Assembly: GCF_000521805.1 (NCBI RefSeq)
Contig: NZ_JAMB01000014.1
Coordinates: forward strand, 1-64,000
DNA length: 64,000 nucleotides
Direction of reading: 5' to 3'
From: Marinomonas ushuaiensis DSM 15871
GTDB lineage: Bacteria > Pseudomonadota > Gammaproteobacteria > Pseudomonadales > Marinomonadaceae
Numbering within the stretch: position 1 is the stretch's first letter; the number at the start of each line of letters is the position of its first letter. Position numbers and translations under genes: made by a program. This document shows, piece after piece, positions 54,231 to 62,879 of this stretch. The notes under the pieces were generated by a model. That model saw only the letters and a program-made list of their open reading frames with translations, was not told where the DNA came from and ran no database searches.

Positions 54231-55335
54231 GTTACAAACCAAAGGGTTGCGTTTAAAGTCAGCTGATCAGGTTCATGTTAGCCGACGAGGCGGTGCTGGG
54301 CCGTCCGATCATCAGGCAATCACAGTAGATGGAACGACCTTGATGGTGCCAATTTACACGCAAACAGCATGGGCATCGCCTTTTAGTTTATCTGATGATG
54401 TGCAAAACGAAGATGTACAGAAGCAAGGCGCGACACTGTTATCCAATAATATACCTTTGGCGGATGTAACTTTTGCTAAAGACCCTGAATTTTATAATTT
54501 AACAACAGCAGACGGTATTCCTTATTCGCATATTGCTACGTTACACAGTACCGATGTGTTAGCAACGACGGTTTTACAAACCTGTATTCGTTATGAAAGT
54601 CGTCGTAAAGCCTGTCAGTTTTGTTCTATAGGCCAGTCTCTTAGGGCGGGTCGAACCATTGCTCATAAAACACCTGAACAATTGGCCGAAGTGGCAAAAG
54701 CCGCGGTGGAGTTGGATGGCATTAAGCACATAGTAATGACAACTGGGACTCCGGCTGGCGCTGATCGGGGCGCTAAAGTGATGTGTGAAAGTGCCCAAGG
54801 CATTAAAGCTGTGGTTGATGTACCGATTCAAGGCCAGTGTGAACCACCCAAAGATCCTGTGTGGTATCAGCGCATGAAAGACGCAGGTATTGATGCGTTA
54901 GGTATGCATCTAGAAGTCATTACACCTGAACTACGTAAAGCTATTACGCCAGGTAAATCAGAAGTGTCTCTTGATGAGTACTATCAGGCGTTTGAAGATG
55001 CCGTTGCGGTTTTTGGTCGTGGTCAAGTTAGTACTTACATTTTAGCGGGTTTAGGCGACACAGAGAAAACTATTATTGATACCTGCCAGAAACTGATTGG
55101 CATGGGAGTTTATCCTTTTGTTGTACCGTTTGTGCCTATCTCTGGTACGCCATTGGAAGATCGACCTGCGCCAACGTCTGAGTTTATGGAAGCTGTGCTT
55201 AGACCATTAGCTCAAGAGTTGGTTAATCTAGACATGACATCTGACAAGGTAAAAGCCGGTTGTGTTCGTTGTGGTGCTTGCTCTTCTTTGTCTCGCTTCG
55301 AAAAGGAGGCTGAGGATGAACGACAAATCGCTTAA
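54190..55335 (+). CDS. nitD: Nit1C radical SAM protein (MSMEG_0568 family)
   Basis: A 381-residue radical SAM enzyme. The cluster-binding cysteines appear as C132, C142 and C145 ([18 protein letters not shown]), spacing CX9CX2C rather than the usual CX3CX2C. The AdoMet-binding glycine-rich region follows as [12 protein letters not shown]. Two further cysteine pairs near the C-terminus ([11 protein letters not shown]) may hold another iron-sulfur centre. GTG 54187 and ATG 54190 are both possible. The substrate is unknown; it probably modifies the nitrile precursor or product. Confidence 0.88.
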   Translation: MTQLMMKQSQFLTELQTKGLRLKSADQVHVSRRGGAGPSDHQAITVDGTTLMVPIYTQTAWASPFSLSDDVQNEDVQKQGATLLSNNIPLADVTFAKDPEFYNLTTADGIPYSHIATLHSTDVLATTVLQTCIRYESRRKACQFCSIGQSLRAGRTIAHKTPEQLAEVAKAAVELDGIKHIVMTTGTPAGADRGAKVMCESAQGIKAVVDVPIQGQCEPPKDPVWYQRMKDAGIDALGMHLEVITPELRKAITPGKSEVSLDEYYQAFEDAVAVFGRGQVSTYILAGLGDTEKTIIDTCQKLIGMGVYPFVVPFVPISGTPLEDRPAPTSEFMEAVLRPLAQELVNLDMTSDKVKAGCVRCGACSSLSRFEKEAEDERQIA

Positions 55336-55959
55336 GAAAGGTCGTGTATTTCAAGTGAAATGGGCAACCAATGAATGGGAAATAGAGCAGGCAAAGCGTA
55401 TCGCCAAGCAGTGTTTTGTGAAGAGCAAGGCGTCTTCCAAGAACATGATAGAGATGAAATTGATCTGATTGCTCAGCCGTTAATTGTTACCACTTCTATT
55501 CTTGGAATGCCTGAAGAGGTGGTTGGTACCGTTCGCATTCATCAACCTGAACCTGGATTATGGTGGGGGTCACGTCTGGCGGTTAAGAAAGAGTTTCGTC
55601 GCCAAGGCGTATTAGGAGCCAGTTTAATTCGATTGGCAGTTTCCAGTGCCAATACATTAGGTTGTCATACTTTTCTGGCCACAGTCCAAGAGCAAAACGA
55701 AGTGCTTTTTAAGCGTTTGCATTGGGACACTATCGGATATGAATCCATTCATGGGATGAAACACGCCAAGATGCAGGCTGATCTTGAACATTATCCAGAA
55801 TTAAAACAACCTGCACTTGGTTTTTGGGTCACTGGTCGTCCTGTTAAACCTCAAGCTGTTAGTGTTTATTTGTCAGGTAATGATGGAGACTCTAAGAGCG
55901 TTGCTTCTTCTGAAAGCGATTTAAGCAAGGAGGCCTCTTATGTTGGAGTCACTTCTTAA
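55316..55959 (+). pseudogene. nitE: Nit1C GNAT acetyltransferase with one frameshift (MSMEG_0567 family)
   Basis: From ATG 55316 (preceded by AAAGGAGG) the protein starts [20 protein letters not shown] and WEIEQAKRIAKQ, then the frame changes. Without the change it would go on VFCEEQGVFQEHDRDEIDL, as family members do. A single missing G at about 55410 (CAGTG for CAGGTG) explains it. The rest, in the next frame, has the GNAT acetyl-CoA motif RLAVKKEFRRQGVLGASLIR and continues to 55959. Either the gene is broken or the assembly has a one-base error; there is no homopolymer there. Confidence 0.82.
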
Positions 55960-56959
55960 TAAGGTTCGTCGTTATCCAGGTGTGATGTCCAAGGTGGCAT
56001 TAGCGCCGGTAATATCTTCATTTGAAAAATGCAATTCGTCTGGTTTTTCAAATGGTGATGATACTGCAGTGCTCAAAAACCTTGATGGTTATGACTTATT
56101 TGCCATTGAAGGTTTTATTCCTAATTTTGTCGCACAAGATCCTTGGTTTGCTGGTTGGTGTGGCGTCATGGTCAATGTCAGTGATATCGCCGCTATGGGC
56201 GGTCGTCCTCGTGCTGTTGTGAATGCACTTTGGCAAAGCAGTGATGAATCAGCAAAGCAAATTTTTGCAGGGATGAAAGCGGCATCTGACGCTTATGGTG
56301 TACCTATTGTCGGTGGTCATACCAGCCACAAAAGTGACACCACTCAATTAGCAGTTTCCATTTTAGGTCATGCCAATAACGTGTTATCCAGCTTTGAGGC
56401 TAAATCGGGTGACGCCATCATTGTGGCGATGGATCAGCGAGGCGAATTTAGAGCACCCTATCTTAATTGGAATGCCACCACGAATGCTCCAACTGAACGA
56501 CTAAGGGGTGATTTGGAATTACTGCCTTTGTTAGCTGAAAAAGGTTACTTGACGGGTTGTAAAGATATTAGTCAGGCCGGGCTTTTAGGGACGCTCGCCA
56601 TGTTTATGGACTGCTCGAAAACGGGAGCAGATATCTTTTTAAATGATATTCCAAAGCCTAAACAAGTTAATTGGGAAGACTGGCTTTGTGCTTTTCCTAG
56701 CTTTGGATTTTTAATGACGTGCCCCGTTGATCAAATTGATGAGGTTCTGACCTTATTCCAACAGCGTGACATTGATTCCGCTTGTATTGGTCAGGTTACC
56801 GAACGTCCCTCCATTAATGTGACTTTTGTAGACGAAGCCAACGTCATTAATAAAGAAAAAACAGACACTAAACAAACCGCTGTTTTTTGGGACTTTGAAA
56901 AAAATCATTTTCTGGGTTTTAGAAAAAGCGAAGATCAGAAGGAGTCCTTATGCCTGTAG
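55940..56959 (+). CDS. nitF: AIR-synthase-like protein (Sll0787 family)
   Basis: The 339-residue ATP-dependent enzyme resembles PurM, HypE and SelD: FSNGDDTAVLKNLDGYDLFA, the ATP-binding GVMVNVSDIAAMGGRPRAVV, and VPIVGGHTSHKSDTTQLAVS. Relatives activate carboxyl, carbonyl or amide groups with ATP. Its start lies inside the end of the GNAT gene (20 nt overlap), so its translation may depend on readthrough to that point; the nitE frameshift does not remove this coupling. It overlaps nitG by 10 nt. Confidence 0.9.
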   Translation: MLESLLNKVRRYPGVMSKVALAPVISSFEKCNSSGFSNGDDTAVLKNLDGYDLFAIEGFIPNFVAQDPWFAGWCGVMVNVSDIAAMGGRPRAVVNALWQSSDESAKQIFAGMKAASDAYGVPIVGGHTSHKSDTTQLAVSILGHANNVLSSFEAKSGDAIIVAMDQRGEFRAPYLNWNATTNAPTERLRGDLELLPLLAEKGYLTGCKDISQAGLLGTLAMFMDCSKTGADIFLNDIPKPKQVNWEDWLCAFPSFGFLMTCPVDQIDEVLTLFQQRDIDSACIGQVTERPSINVTFVDEANVINKEKTDTKQTAVFWDFEKNHFLGFRKSEDQKESLCL

Positions 56960-57237
56960 TCCATTTTGAAGTGGTTTGGCCTGATGGCAAAACCGAAGCC
57001 TGTTATTCCCCTTCCAGTGTGATCAAAGAGCACTTTGTAGAAGGTGAAATTTACCCATTAAAAGTTTTTTTAAACATCAGTGAAACAGCGCTTAACGCAG
57101 CAAGTAAAAGAGTGGGTGAGCGTTTTGGCTTTGCTTGTTCAAGTGCTATGGATCAGCTGAGTGTCATTAAAATGCGTTGTGCCAGTTTTGAAAACATGCC
57201 TGATGCTGCTGTAAAAATGACACGTTTCATCGATTAG
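56950..57237 (+). CDS. nitG: Nit1C small protein (MSMEG_0570 family)
   Basis: The 95-residue protein is an MSMEG_0570-family member, a small protein typical of these clusters: VHFEVVWPDGKTEACYSPSS, then EGEIYPLKVFLNISETALNA and an RCASFENMPDAAVKM tail. No catalytic motif is evident; there is a C-terminal cysteine-containing block. Overlaps nitF and lies 11 nt before nitH. A partner or carrier role in the pathway is conceivable, but unsupported. Confidence 0.86.
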   Translation: MPVVHFEVVWPDGKTEACYSPSSVIKEHFVEGEIYPLKVFLNISETALNAASKRVGERFGFACSSAMDQLSVIKMRCASFENMPDAAVKMTRFID

Positions 57238-57248
57238 AGGACAAAGTT

Positions 57249-58565
57249 ATGTCTATTTCAATACCTAAAAAAGAGCCTTTAGAAATGCCAAATAAAACCC
57301 ATTACTCCGTATTAATTGTTGGTGGTGGTCAGGCAGGTTTATCCATGAGCGCATGCTTGAAAGAGCGAAGTATTGACCATTTGATTTTTGAAAAAAACAC
57401 CATAATGCACAGTTGGAAAACGCAACGTTGGGATTCCTTCACCTTGGTGACGCCTAATTGGCAGTGTGATTTACCGAATCATCCTTATGACGGTGACGAC
57501 CCTAAAGGCTTTATGAAGCGGGATGAGATTATTGGTTATTTGGATCGTTTTGCAGAAAAGGTAAAACCGCCAGTTCTAGAAGGGGTTAGCGTCGAGAAAA
57601 TTACTAAATTAGAAAATGACCATTATCTTGTGGTTACAACGCAAGGTGAATTTACCGCTGGACAAGTTGTGATTGCATCAGGTGGTTATTTAAAACCGAT
57701 TATTCCACGTATGGCGGAACGTATTCCTGAAACAGTATTACAGATGCATTCCAATCAATATAAGAGTTCAAAACAATTACCAGAAGGCGCTGTGCTGGTG
57801 GTTGGGTCTGGTCAATCAGGCGCACAAATAGCTGAAGATTTGCATATAGATGGTAAAAAAGTCTTTTTGGCCACAGGTAACGCGCCTCGTGTTGCCCGCC
57901 AATACCGTGGTAAAGACGTGGTTGAGTGGCTAGATGATATGGGCTATTACCAAAAAACAGTAGATGAACACCCTTTACGTGAAGGCGTTCGTGATAACAC
58001 TAACCATTATGTCACTGGGCGCGACGGTGGGCGTGAAATTGACCTGCGTAAATTTGCTTTAGAGGGCATGGAATTGTTCGGTTTGATGGAGAATTATCAA
58101 GACGGGCAGTTTATTTTTAAACCTAACCTATCGAAAAACCTAGAGTCGGCAGACGATACTTACAAAAACATCAATGCTCGTATTGACAGCTATATTGAAA
58201 AAAATGGCCTAGACGCGCCAACAGAAGCACCTTATCAGCCAGTTTGGGGGCCAAAAGAAGAGCGTGAAAACCTAGATTTAGCCGCATCGGGTATTACCAG
58301 TATTGTCTGGTGTATCGGTTTTACGCCAGACTTTTCTTGGTTGGATCTGCCCATATTTAATGGCATGGGAGCACCCGTGCATCATCGCGGTGTGACCAAA
58401 GAAGTTGGACTGTATTTTATTGGCTTACCTTGGCTTCATACTTGGGGGTCTGGTCGATTCTCTGGCGTTGCTCTCGATGCGGATTATCTTGCTGGTCACA
58501 TTCAACAGTTTGGCAATTCATTAGCTGAAAAAGAAACAACACACGCTTTGTCTGAGGTGTTGTGA
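57249..58565 (+). CDS. nitH: Nit1C flavin-dependent oxidoreductase (MSMEG_0569 family)
   Basis: The 438-residue flavoprotein has two dinucleotide folds: VLIVGGGQAGLSMSACLKER (FAD, about residue 20) and VLVVGSGQSGAQIAEDLHID (NAD(P)H, about residue 180), the two-domain layout of flavin monooxygenases. The C-terminal WCIGFTPDFSWLDLPIFNGM and LYFIGLPWLHTWGSGRFSG are strongly family-like. It probably hydroxylates or oxidises an intermediate of the nit pathway. ATG 57249 is listed; ATG 57285 (MPNKTHY) is an alternative. Confidence 0.9.
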   Translation: MSISIPKKEPLEMPNKTHYSVLIVGGGQAGLSMSACLKERSIDHLIFEKNTIMHSWKTQRWDSFTLVTPNWQCDLPNHPYDGDDPKGFMKRDEIIGYLDRFAEKVKPPVLEGVSVEKITKLENDHYLVVTTQGEFTAGQVVIASGGYLKPIIPRMAERIPETVLQMHSNQYKSSKQLPEGAVLVVGSGQSGAQIAEDLHIDGKKVFLATGNAPRVARQYRGKDVVEWLDDMGYYQKTVDEHPLREGVRDNTNHYVTGRDGGREIDLRKFALEGMELFGLMENYQDGQFIFKPNLSKNLESADDTYKNINARIDSYIEKNGLDAPTEAPYQPVWGPKEERENLDLAASGITSIVWCIGFTPDFSWLDLPIFNGMGAPVHHRGVTKEVGLYFIGLPWLHTWGSGRFSGVALDADYLAGHIQQFGNSLAEKETTHALSEVL

Positions 58566-58566
58566 C

Positions 58567-59508
58567 GTGGTAGGTAAGTCTGAGGTTGATGTAATAGTGA
58601 CAGAGGATTTTGTTATTGGCATGCCACAACTTGCTTTGGGTGGGCTCAGTGAAAACTGGTTGCTCAAAGAATGTGGCAACCAACATTGGATTGCGTTAGC
58701 AAAATGCCTTGGCTTACCTACTCCTGACTTTATAAATCAACAGGGTCAGAAAATGTATGCTGCTTTTTTGGTGGTAAAAATCACCCAAGGCGCCTTTGAA
58801 AAAGTTTACGAAAACAGTACTTTGACGATTAATACGCAGCTACAACGCGTGTCTTCATCGAGGTCTTATAGTCACCATGAAATACATGTGGAAGGCGAGT
58901 GCTGTGGTCAGGTTGAATTATTGTCGAGCTTTGTTAATCGTACCGAGCAAGGTAACAATCAAAGTGTTGCTCGAGGCGAGGTTTTTAGCGGGGAATGGTC
59001 TGCTTGTGAGGCGTCCACCTTAATGATGAAGGCGCACAAAGCGGGCCGAATGGCACATGCAGAGGACGCTGCAAACTCTCATGATAGCCTGGCTAATATC
59101 AAGGCTAACGATAAAGAGCCGCTTTATAGCTATAAACCTTGTCCATATTCCGATTTTAATGGCGCGGATTTTCTCTATTTCGCTCAGTTTCAATCCGTTA
59201 TGGATCGAGCAGAACGACATTTTCAAATGAAATTGACAGAGCAAAAAGATTCGCGCTTATGGCGCACTCTTGAAAGAACGATTTGTTACTACGGCAATAT
59301 CAATCTGGATGATGCGCTGCTCGTGAGTCTGCAGACTCAGGATATAGACAAGACGACTGATGAAATTCGTCATCATGGACGCATGTATCGTCTCTCAGAT
59401 CATAAACCGATTGCCAATATTGCTACTCAAAAAGCGTATATGGAACATCCTCTTTCTTCATTTCAAGCCAATCATGGTGATGCGATTAAGAAAGGAGAAA
59501 ACCAATGA
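58567..59508 (+). CDS. LnmK-like (Pnap_2097-type) acyltransferase/decarboxylase
   Basis: The 313-residue protein resembles the LnmK N-terminal-domain group (Pnap_2097 family): the opening VIVTEDFVIGMPQLALGGLS and SENWLLKECGNQHWIALAKC fit the double hot-dog fold. LnmK in leinamycin biosynthesis takes methylmalonyl-CoA and makes a propionyl-carrier-protein by transfer and decarboxylation. The start lies 1 nt after nitH, and the stop overlaps the mutase gene, so the three genes are coupled. No carrier protein is visible, so the acceptor here is unknown. The family call is less certain than the others. Confidence 0.72.
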   Translation: MVGKSEVDVIVTEDFVIGMPQLALGGLSENWLLKECGNQHWIALAKCLGLPTPDFINQQGQKMYAAFLVVKITQGAFEKVYENSTLTINTQLQRVSSSRSYSHHEIHVEGECCGQVELLSSFVNRTEQGNNQSVARGEVFSGEWSACEASTLMMKAHKAGRMAHAEDAANSHDSLANIKANDKEPLYSYKPCPYSDFNGADFLYFAQFQSVMDRAERHFQMKLTEQKDSRLWRTLERTICYYGNINLDDALLVSLQTQDIDKTTDEIRHHGRMYRLSDHKPIANIATQKAYMEHPLSSFQANHGDAIKKGENQ

Positions 59509-61631
59509 ATATCTCTCCTTTAAAGCTAATTAAAGGCGTTTATGTGTCCGTTCCTGAAACCTCAAAAAAATGGCGTCATTCACATGGTGAAGTGCCGTTT
59601 GTACGAGGTGCTTACCGTGAAATGTATCAAAGAAAACCTTGGACTATTCGTCAATATGCGGGGTTTGAAACCGCATTAGAAACCAACGCTTTTTTCAAAC
59701 GTTCCCTTGCTGAAGGCCAAACGGGTTTATCGGTTGCGTTTGATTTGCCCACGCATTTAGGTTTCGATTCAGATCATGAATTAGCGCAAGCAGACGTCGG
59801 TCGCACTGGCGTCGCCATCGATTCAGTAGAAGATATGTTGGTATTATTTGATGGCATTGATCTCTCCAAGGTCAGTGTGTCGATGACTATGAATGGTGCA
59901 GTTTTACCGATTATGGCGTGTTTTATCGTCGCTGCTGGAGAGCAAGGTGTGCCTTTAGAACAATTAACAGGAACCATACAAAACGACATTCTCAAAGAAT
60001 ACATCGCACGCAATACCTACATACACTCACCAGATTTTTCTCTTGATGTTGTTGCTGATGTCGTTGCGTATTGTGCTGACAAAATGCCTCGTTTTAATAG
60101 CATTTCGATTTCTGGTTATCACTTTCAGGAAGCGGGCGCGACACCTGAATTAGAGCTGGCGCTCACCATGGCAAATGCTCGTGCGTATTTAACGCACTTT
60201 CAGCAACGCGGGATTGATATCGAATCAGTCGCTAAACGCTTGAGTTTCTTCTTTTGCGTGGGGATGGATTTTTACAAAGAAATTGCGAAATTAAGAGCTG
60301 CGCGTCTGTTGTGGAGTGAATTGCTAGAGGAATTCGGTGTTCAAGCCAGCAGTGCTAAACGCCTTAAAATGCATTGCCAAACTTCTGGCTCCTCTTTAAC
60401 AGAAATGTCGCCTCTTAATAATATTGTGCGTACCACCATTGAAGCGATGGCTGGTGTGTTTGGTGGCACACAATCTCTTCATACTAATTCTTATGATGAG
60501 GCGGTTTCTTTGCCTTCTGATCAAGCCAGCAAAGTGGCTCTGGATACTCAATTAGTCTTATTAAATGAAACAGGCATCAGTGATGTGGTCGATCCTTGGG
60601 GCGGCTCTTATATGATGGAAACCGCGACTCAAAACATCATTGATTATGCTCATCAAATTCAACAAGAAATAGACGAGCAAGGTGGTGTTCGATCTTTGGT
60701 TGAAACAGGAGAGCTGACGGCGTTTATCCACCAACATGCCTTACAAGCGGCAATCGCAGAAGAGAACCAAGACAAAATAATTATTGGTAAAAAAAGCGAT
60801 TTAGCAACGTCATCATCAGCAACGCAAAACGAATCGATAGCCGCTTTTTCAAAGAAAGAAAAGAAGACCATTAACGCTGAGAAAACCCTTTCTCAACAAA
60901 CCCAAAAAATGGCTCGCCTTAAATTAAAGCGTAACAACCAATCTGTTCAAAAAGCCCTAGATGAACTGAAAACCGCGGCCTGTAATAAACAAAATTTAAT
61001 GCCATTCGTCATTACCGCTATTCGTTTACGAGCAACCGTTGGCGAATGCATTCAAGCATTAACCGATGAACAGGCAAGATACAGTAAGCCAGAAACAATC
61101 AAGCAAGCCTCGTTTAAGCAAAGCTTAGATGTAAAAACGGTGGAAGCCTTTCAGATTCTATCGGATCAGATTGGGCGAAAACTGCGTTTCTTGGTCGCAA
61201 AAGTCGGATTGGACGGCCATGACCGTGGCGCAAAAGTGATTGTGTCGCTGCTTAATGATCTGGAGATTGAAGTGGATTACCTGCCTGTTTTTTCTACGAC
61301 GGACGACATTATAAAAGCCGATTTGAGGCAGCATTACGATTGCATCGGTTTGTCTGTGTTATCTGGGGCGCAGCAATCCTTTGTCTCAACATTATTGGCG
61401 TCATTGCGGGGCGACTGCCCGTTGGTGCTGGGCGGCGTTATTCCTATTGACGAAGAAAACCTATTTGAACAATTAAATGTCGATTGTGTTTTTACCGCTC
61501 GTCATAGCCTCAATGATATCGCTTTGGCGTTATACCGTGTTTTATCTACTCGGCTGAGTGACGATCTTACTTTGCCTAGTTTTCGTGCTCATTATAAAGA
61601 AGTACAAAATGAAGTTAGTGAATCCATTTAG
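59505..61631 (+). CDS. Methylmalonyl-CoA-mutase-like B12-dependent mutase (variant)
   Basis: The 708-residue protein has both domains of a one-chain acyl-CoA mutase: the TIM-barrel part (about 20-430) and a C-terminal cobalamin domain (about 555-690) with the B12-ligand motif LDGHDRG (His572). Active-site residues of true methylmalonyl-CoA mutase are present: Tyr51 (TIRQYAGF), Arg169 (KEYIARNTYI) and His206 (SGYHFQEAGA). But the usual QTSGWSL reads QTSGSSL and the following DPYNN reads SPLNN, so the substrate pocket differs. A Lys/Ser/Thr-rich linker of about 90 residues separates the domains. Nearby LnmK-like protein suggests the methylmalonyl/succinyl-CoA pair, but another acyl-CoA is possible. 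Confidence 0.88.
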   Translation: MNISPLKLIKGVYVSVPETSKKWRHSHGEVPFVRGAYREMYQRKPWTIRQYAGFETALETNAFFKRSLAEGQTGLSVAFDLPTHLGFDSDHELAQADVGRTGVAIDSVEDMLVLFDGIDLSKVSVSMTMNGAVLPIMACFIVAAGEQGVPLEQLTGTIQNDILKEYIARNTYIHSPDFSLDVVADVVAYCADKMPRFNSISISGYHFQEAGATPELELALTMANARAYLTHFQQRGIDIESVAKRLSFFFCVGMDFYKEIAKLRAARLLWSELLEEFGVQASSAKRLKMHCQTSGSSLTEMSPLNNIVRTTIEAMAGVFGGTQSLHTNSYDEAVSLPSDQASKVALDTQLVLLNETGISDVVDPWGGSYMMETATQNIIDYAHQIQQEIDEQGGVRSLVETGELTAFIHQHALQAAIAEENQDKIIIGKKSDLATSSSATQNESIAAFSKKEKKTINAEKTLSQQTQKMARLKLKRNNQSVQKALDELKTAACNKQNLMPFVITAIRLRATVGECIQALTDEQARYSKPETIKQASFKQSLDVKTVEAFQILSDQIGRKLRFLVAKVGLDGHDRGAKVIVSLLNDLEIEVDYLPVFSTTDDIIKADLRQHYDCIGLSVLSGAQQSFVSTLLASLRGDCPLVLGGVIPIDEENLFEQLNVDCVFTARHSLNDIALALYRVLSTRLSDDLTLPSFRAHYKEVQNEVSESI

Positions 61632-61909
61632 CCGCCGTGCAATTGGTCATCATATTATCGAAAACCTATCTTCTCCAGCGTTTATTAATTGCTTAGGCAC
61701 AGGGAAAATAAGGGCTTGGCTTTCGTTAATACAATAATATTAAAGGCGCTAGGTTATTCCTCTCGTTCCGCGTTAGTGTAATGGGAATGTGCTTGATTCC
61801 TAATCCATTGTGGGGACGTGGCGTCTTCTTGTTCTGTGATGTAATTGTATTAGCTGTAGGTTTACTGTTGGTAAAAACGGTAGATGATGCGGTTGATGCT
61901 GAATCTTAA
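61609..61909 (+). other. Two small possible ORFs or a gene remnant after the mutase
   Basis: ATG 61609, inside the mutase end and preceded by AAAGAAG, opens a 42-residue frame (MKLVNPFSRRAIGHHIIENL, stop at 61735-61737). ATG 61781 opens a second of 42 residues with a clear membrane helix (GVFLFCDVIVLAVGLLLV, stop at 61907-61909). They may be small proteins or broken parts of one lost membrane protein. I do not recognise either. Nothing else is visible up to the terminator at 61943. Confidence 0.3.
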
Positions 61910-61942
61910 GTTTATAAACTAAACGTAGCTCTATGCTTTTCG

Positions 61943-61975
61943 AAAGCCATAACAATTTAGTTGTTATGGCTTTTT
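61943..61975 (+). terminator. Strong terminator of the nit operon
   Basis: A perfect 13-bp stem AAAGCCATAACAA / TTGTTATGGCTTT with loop TTTAG is followed by TTG and a T-rich tail. It lies about 310 nt after the mutase stop, so the small ORFs between probably belong to the transcript. Confidence 0.9.
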
Positions 61976-62165
61976 GTTTGTATTTGATTTAAACGATGGG
62001 ATTGTTTGGTCGTTGTTGATTTAGAGGGCTACTACTCTTAATGTGAAAAATTAAGTCTCTGTAAAAGTAATATGTAAAGTGGGATTGGAAGAGTGGCTAT
62101 CAATCGAAGCCTCTTTGACATAAATATTTCTTAGGTCGAAAAGGCTTTTTTGATTTTAAGCGGAG

Positions 62166-62879
62166 TTATTCAGTTTCTGGTAATCGATGTTTACCAGATT
62201 GTAGATGGTCTACAGAAGCGGCTTTGGCTGCCGCACTATTTCCAGCCATGATTGCTTCATAAATTAAACGATGTTCATTTAAACAAACGGCTCCATGCAT
62301 GGAGGAATGTAAAATAAACGTTTTAAACATGGTGGTGAGAATGTTACCAAACGGTAGATAAAAATCATTGTTGGTTGAATTGAATATTAACCTATGAAAA
62401 CTTAAATCTACTTCAGTCCAAGCTTCTTGATCAAAATTTTCAGTTATTTGGACCATTTTTTGAAAGATTTCAGATAGCTCTATTCTTTGTTCTGCCGTTG
62501 CGTGAATTGCAGCAAGAGCACATGCTTCTGGTTCTACAGCACGTCTTAAGCCAAGAAACTGACTGCAAAAAACTTTTGCGTCACTTAAGCCATCCATCCA
62601 CTCAATCATTTGAGGGTCTAGAAAGTTCCAGTAAGCTCTATTAACTACCTTTGTTCCGATTTTAGGGCGTGATGTCAGTAAACCTTTCGACGTCAGAAGT
62701 TTTATGGCTTCTCTTAACGCAGTTCTACTTACACCAAATTGTTCACAAAGAGTCATTTCATTTGGGACGATAGAGCCTTGTTCTAAATCGCCAGATAAAA
62801 TTCGACGTGCGATACTTCGAGCCACTTGTACATGTAAACTTCTAGAAGACATAGATATATTAGAAAAATTATTATTCAT
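62166..62879 (-). CDS. FCD-family GntR regulator (FadR-type)
   Basis: A 237-residue regulator: winged helix IVPNEMTLCEQFGVSRTALR followed by EAIKLLTSKGLLTSRPKIGT, then an FCD domain with LRRAVEPEACALAA and a metal-binding series of Asp and His residues (DLSFHRLIFNSTNN). The start is ATG 62879, with AAGGA upstream; a longer frame to 62912 is less likely. Relatives (DgoR, LldR, GntR types) sense sugar acids or carboxylates. No clear target gene is adjacent; the next gene in the window is OmpA-like. Confidence 0.87.
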   Translation of the reverse strand: MNNNFSNISMSSRSLHVQVARSIARRILSGDLEQGSIVPNEMTLCEQFGVSRTALREAIKLLTSKGLLTSRPKIGTKVVNRAYWNFLDPQMIEWMDGLSDAKVFCSQFLGLRRAVEPEACALAAIHATAEQRIELSEIFQKMVQITENFDQEAWTEVDLSFHRLIFNSTNNDFYLPFGNILTTMFKTFILHSSMHGAVCLNEHRLIYEAIMAGNSAAAKAASVDHLQSGKHRLPETE

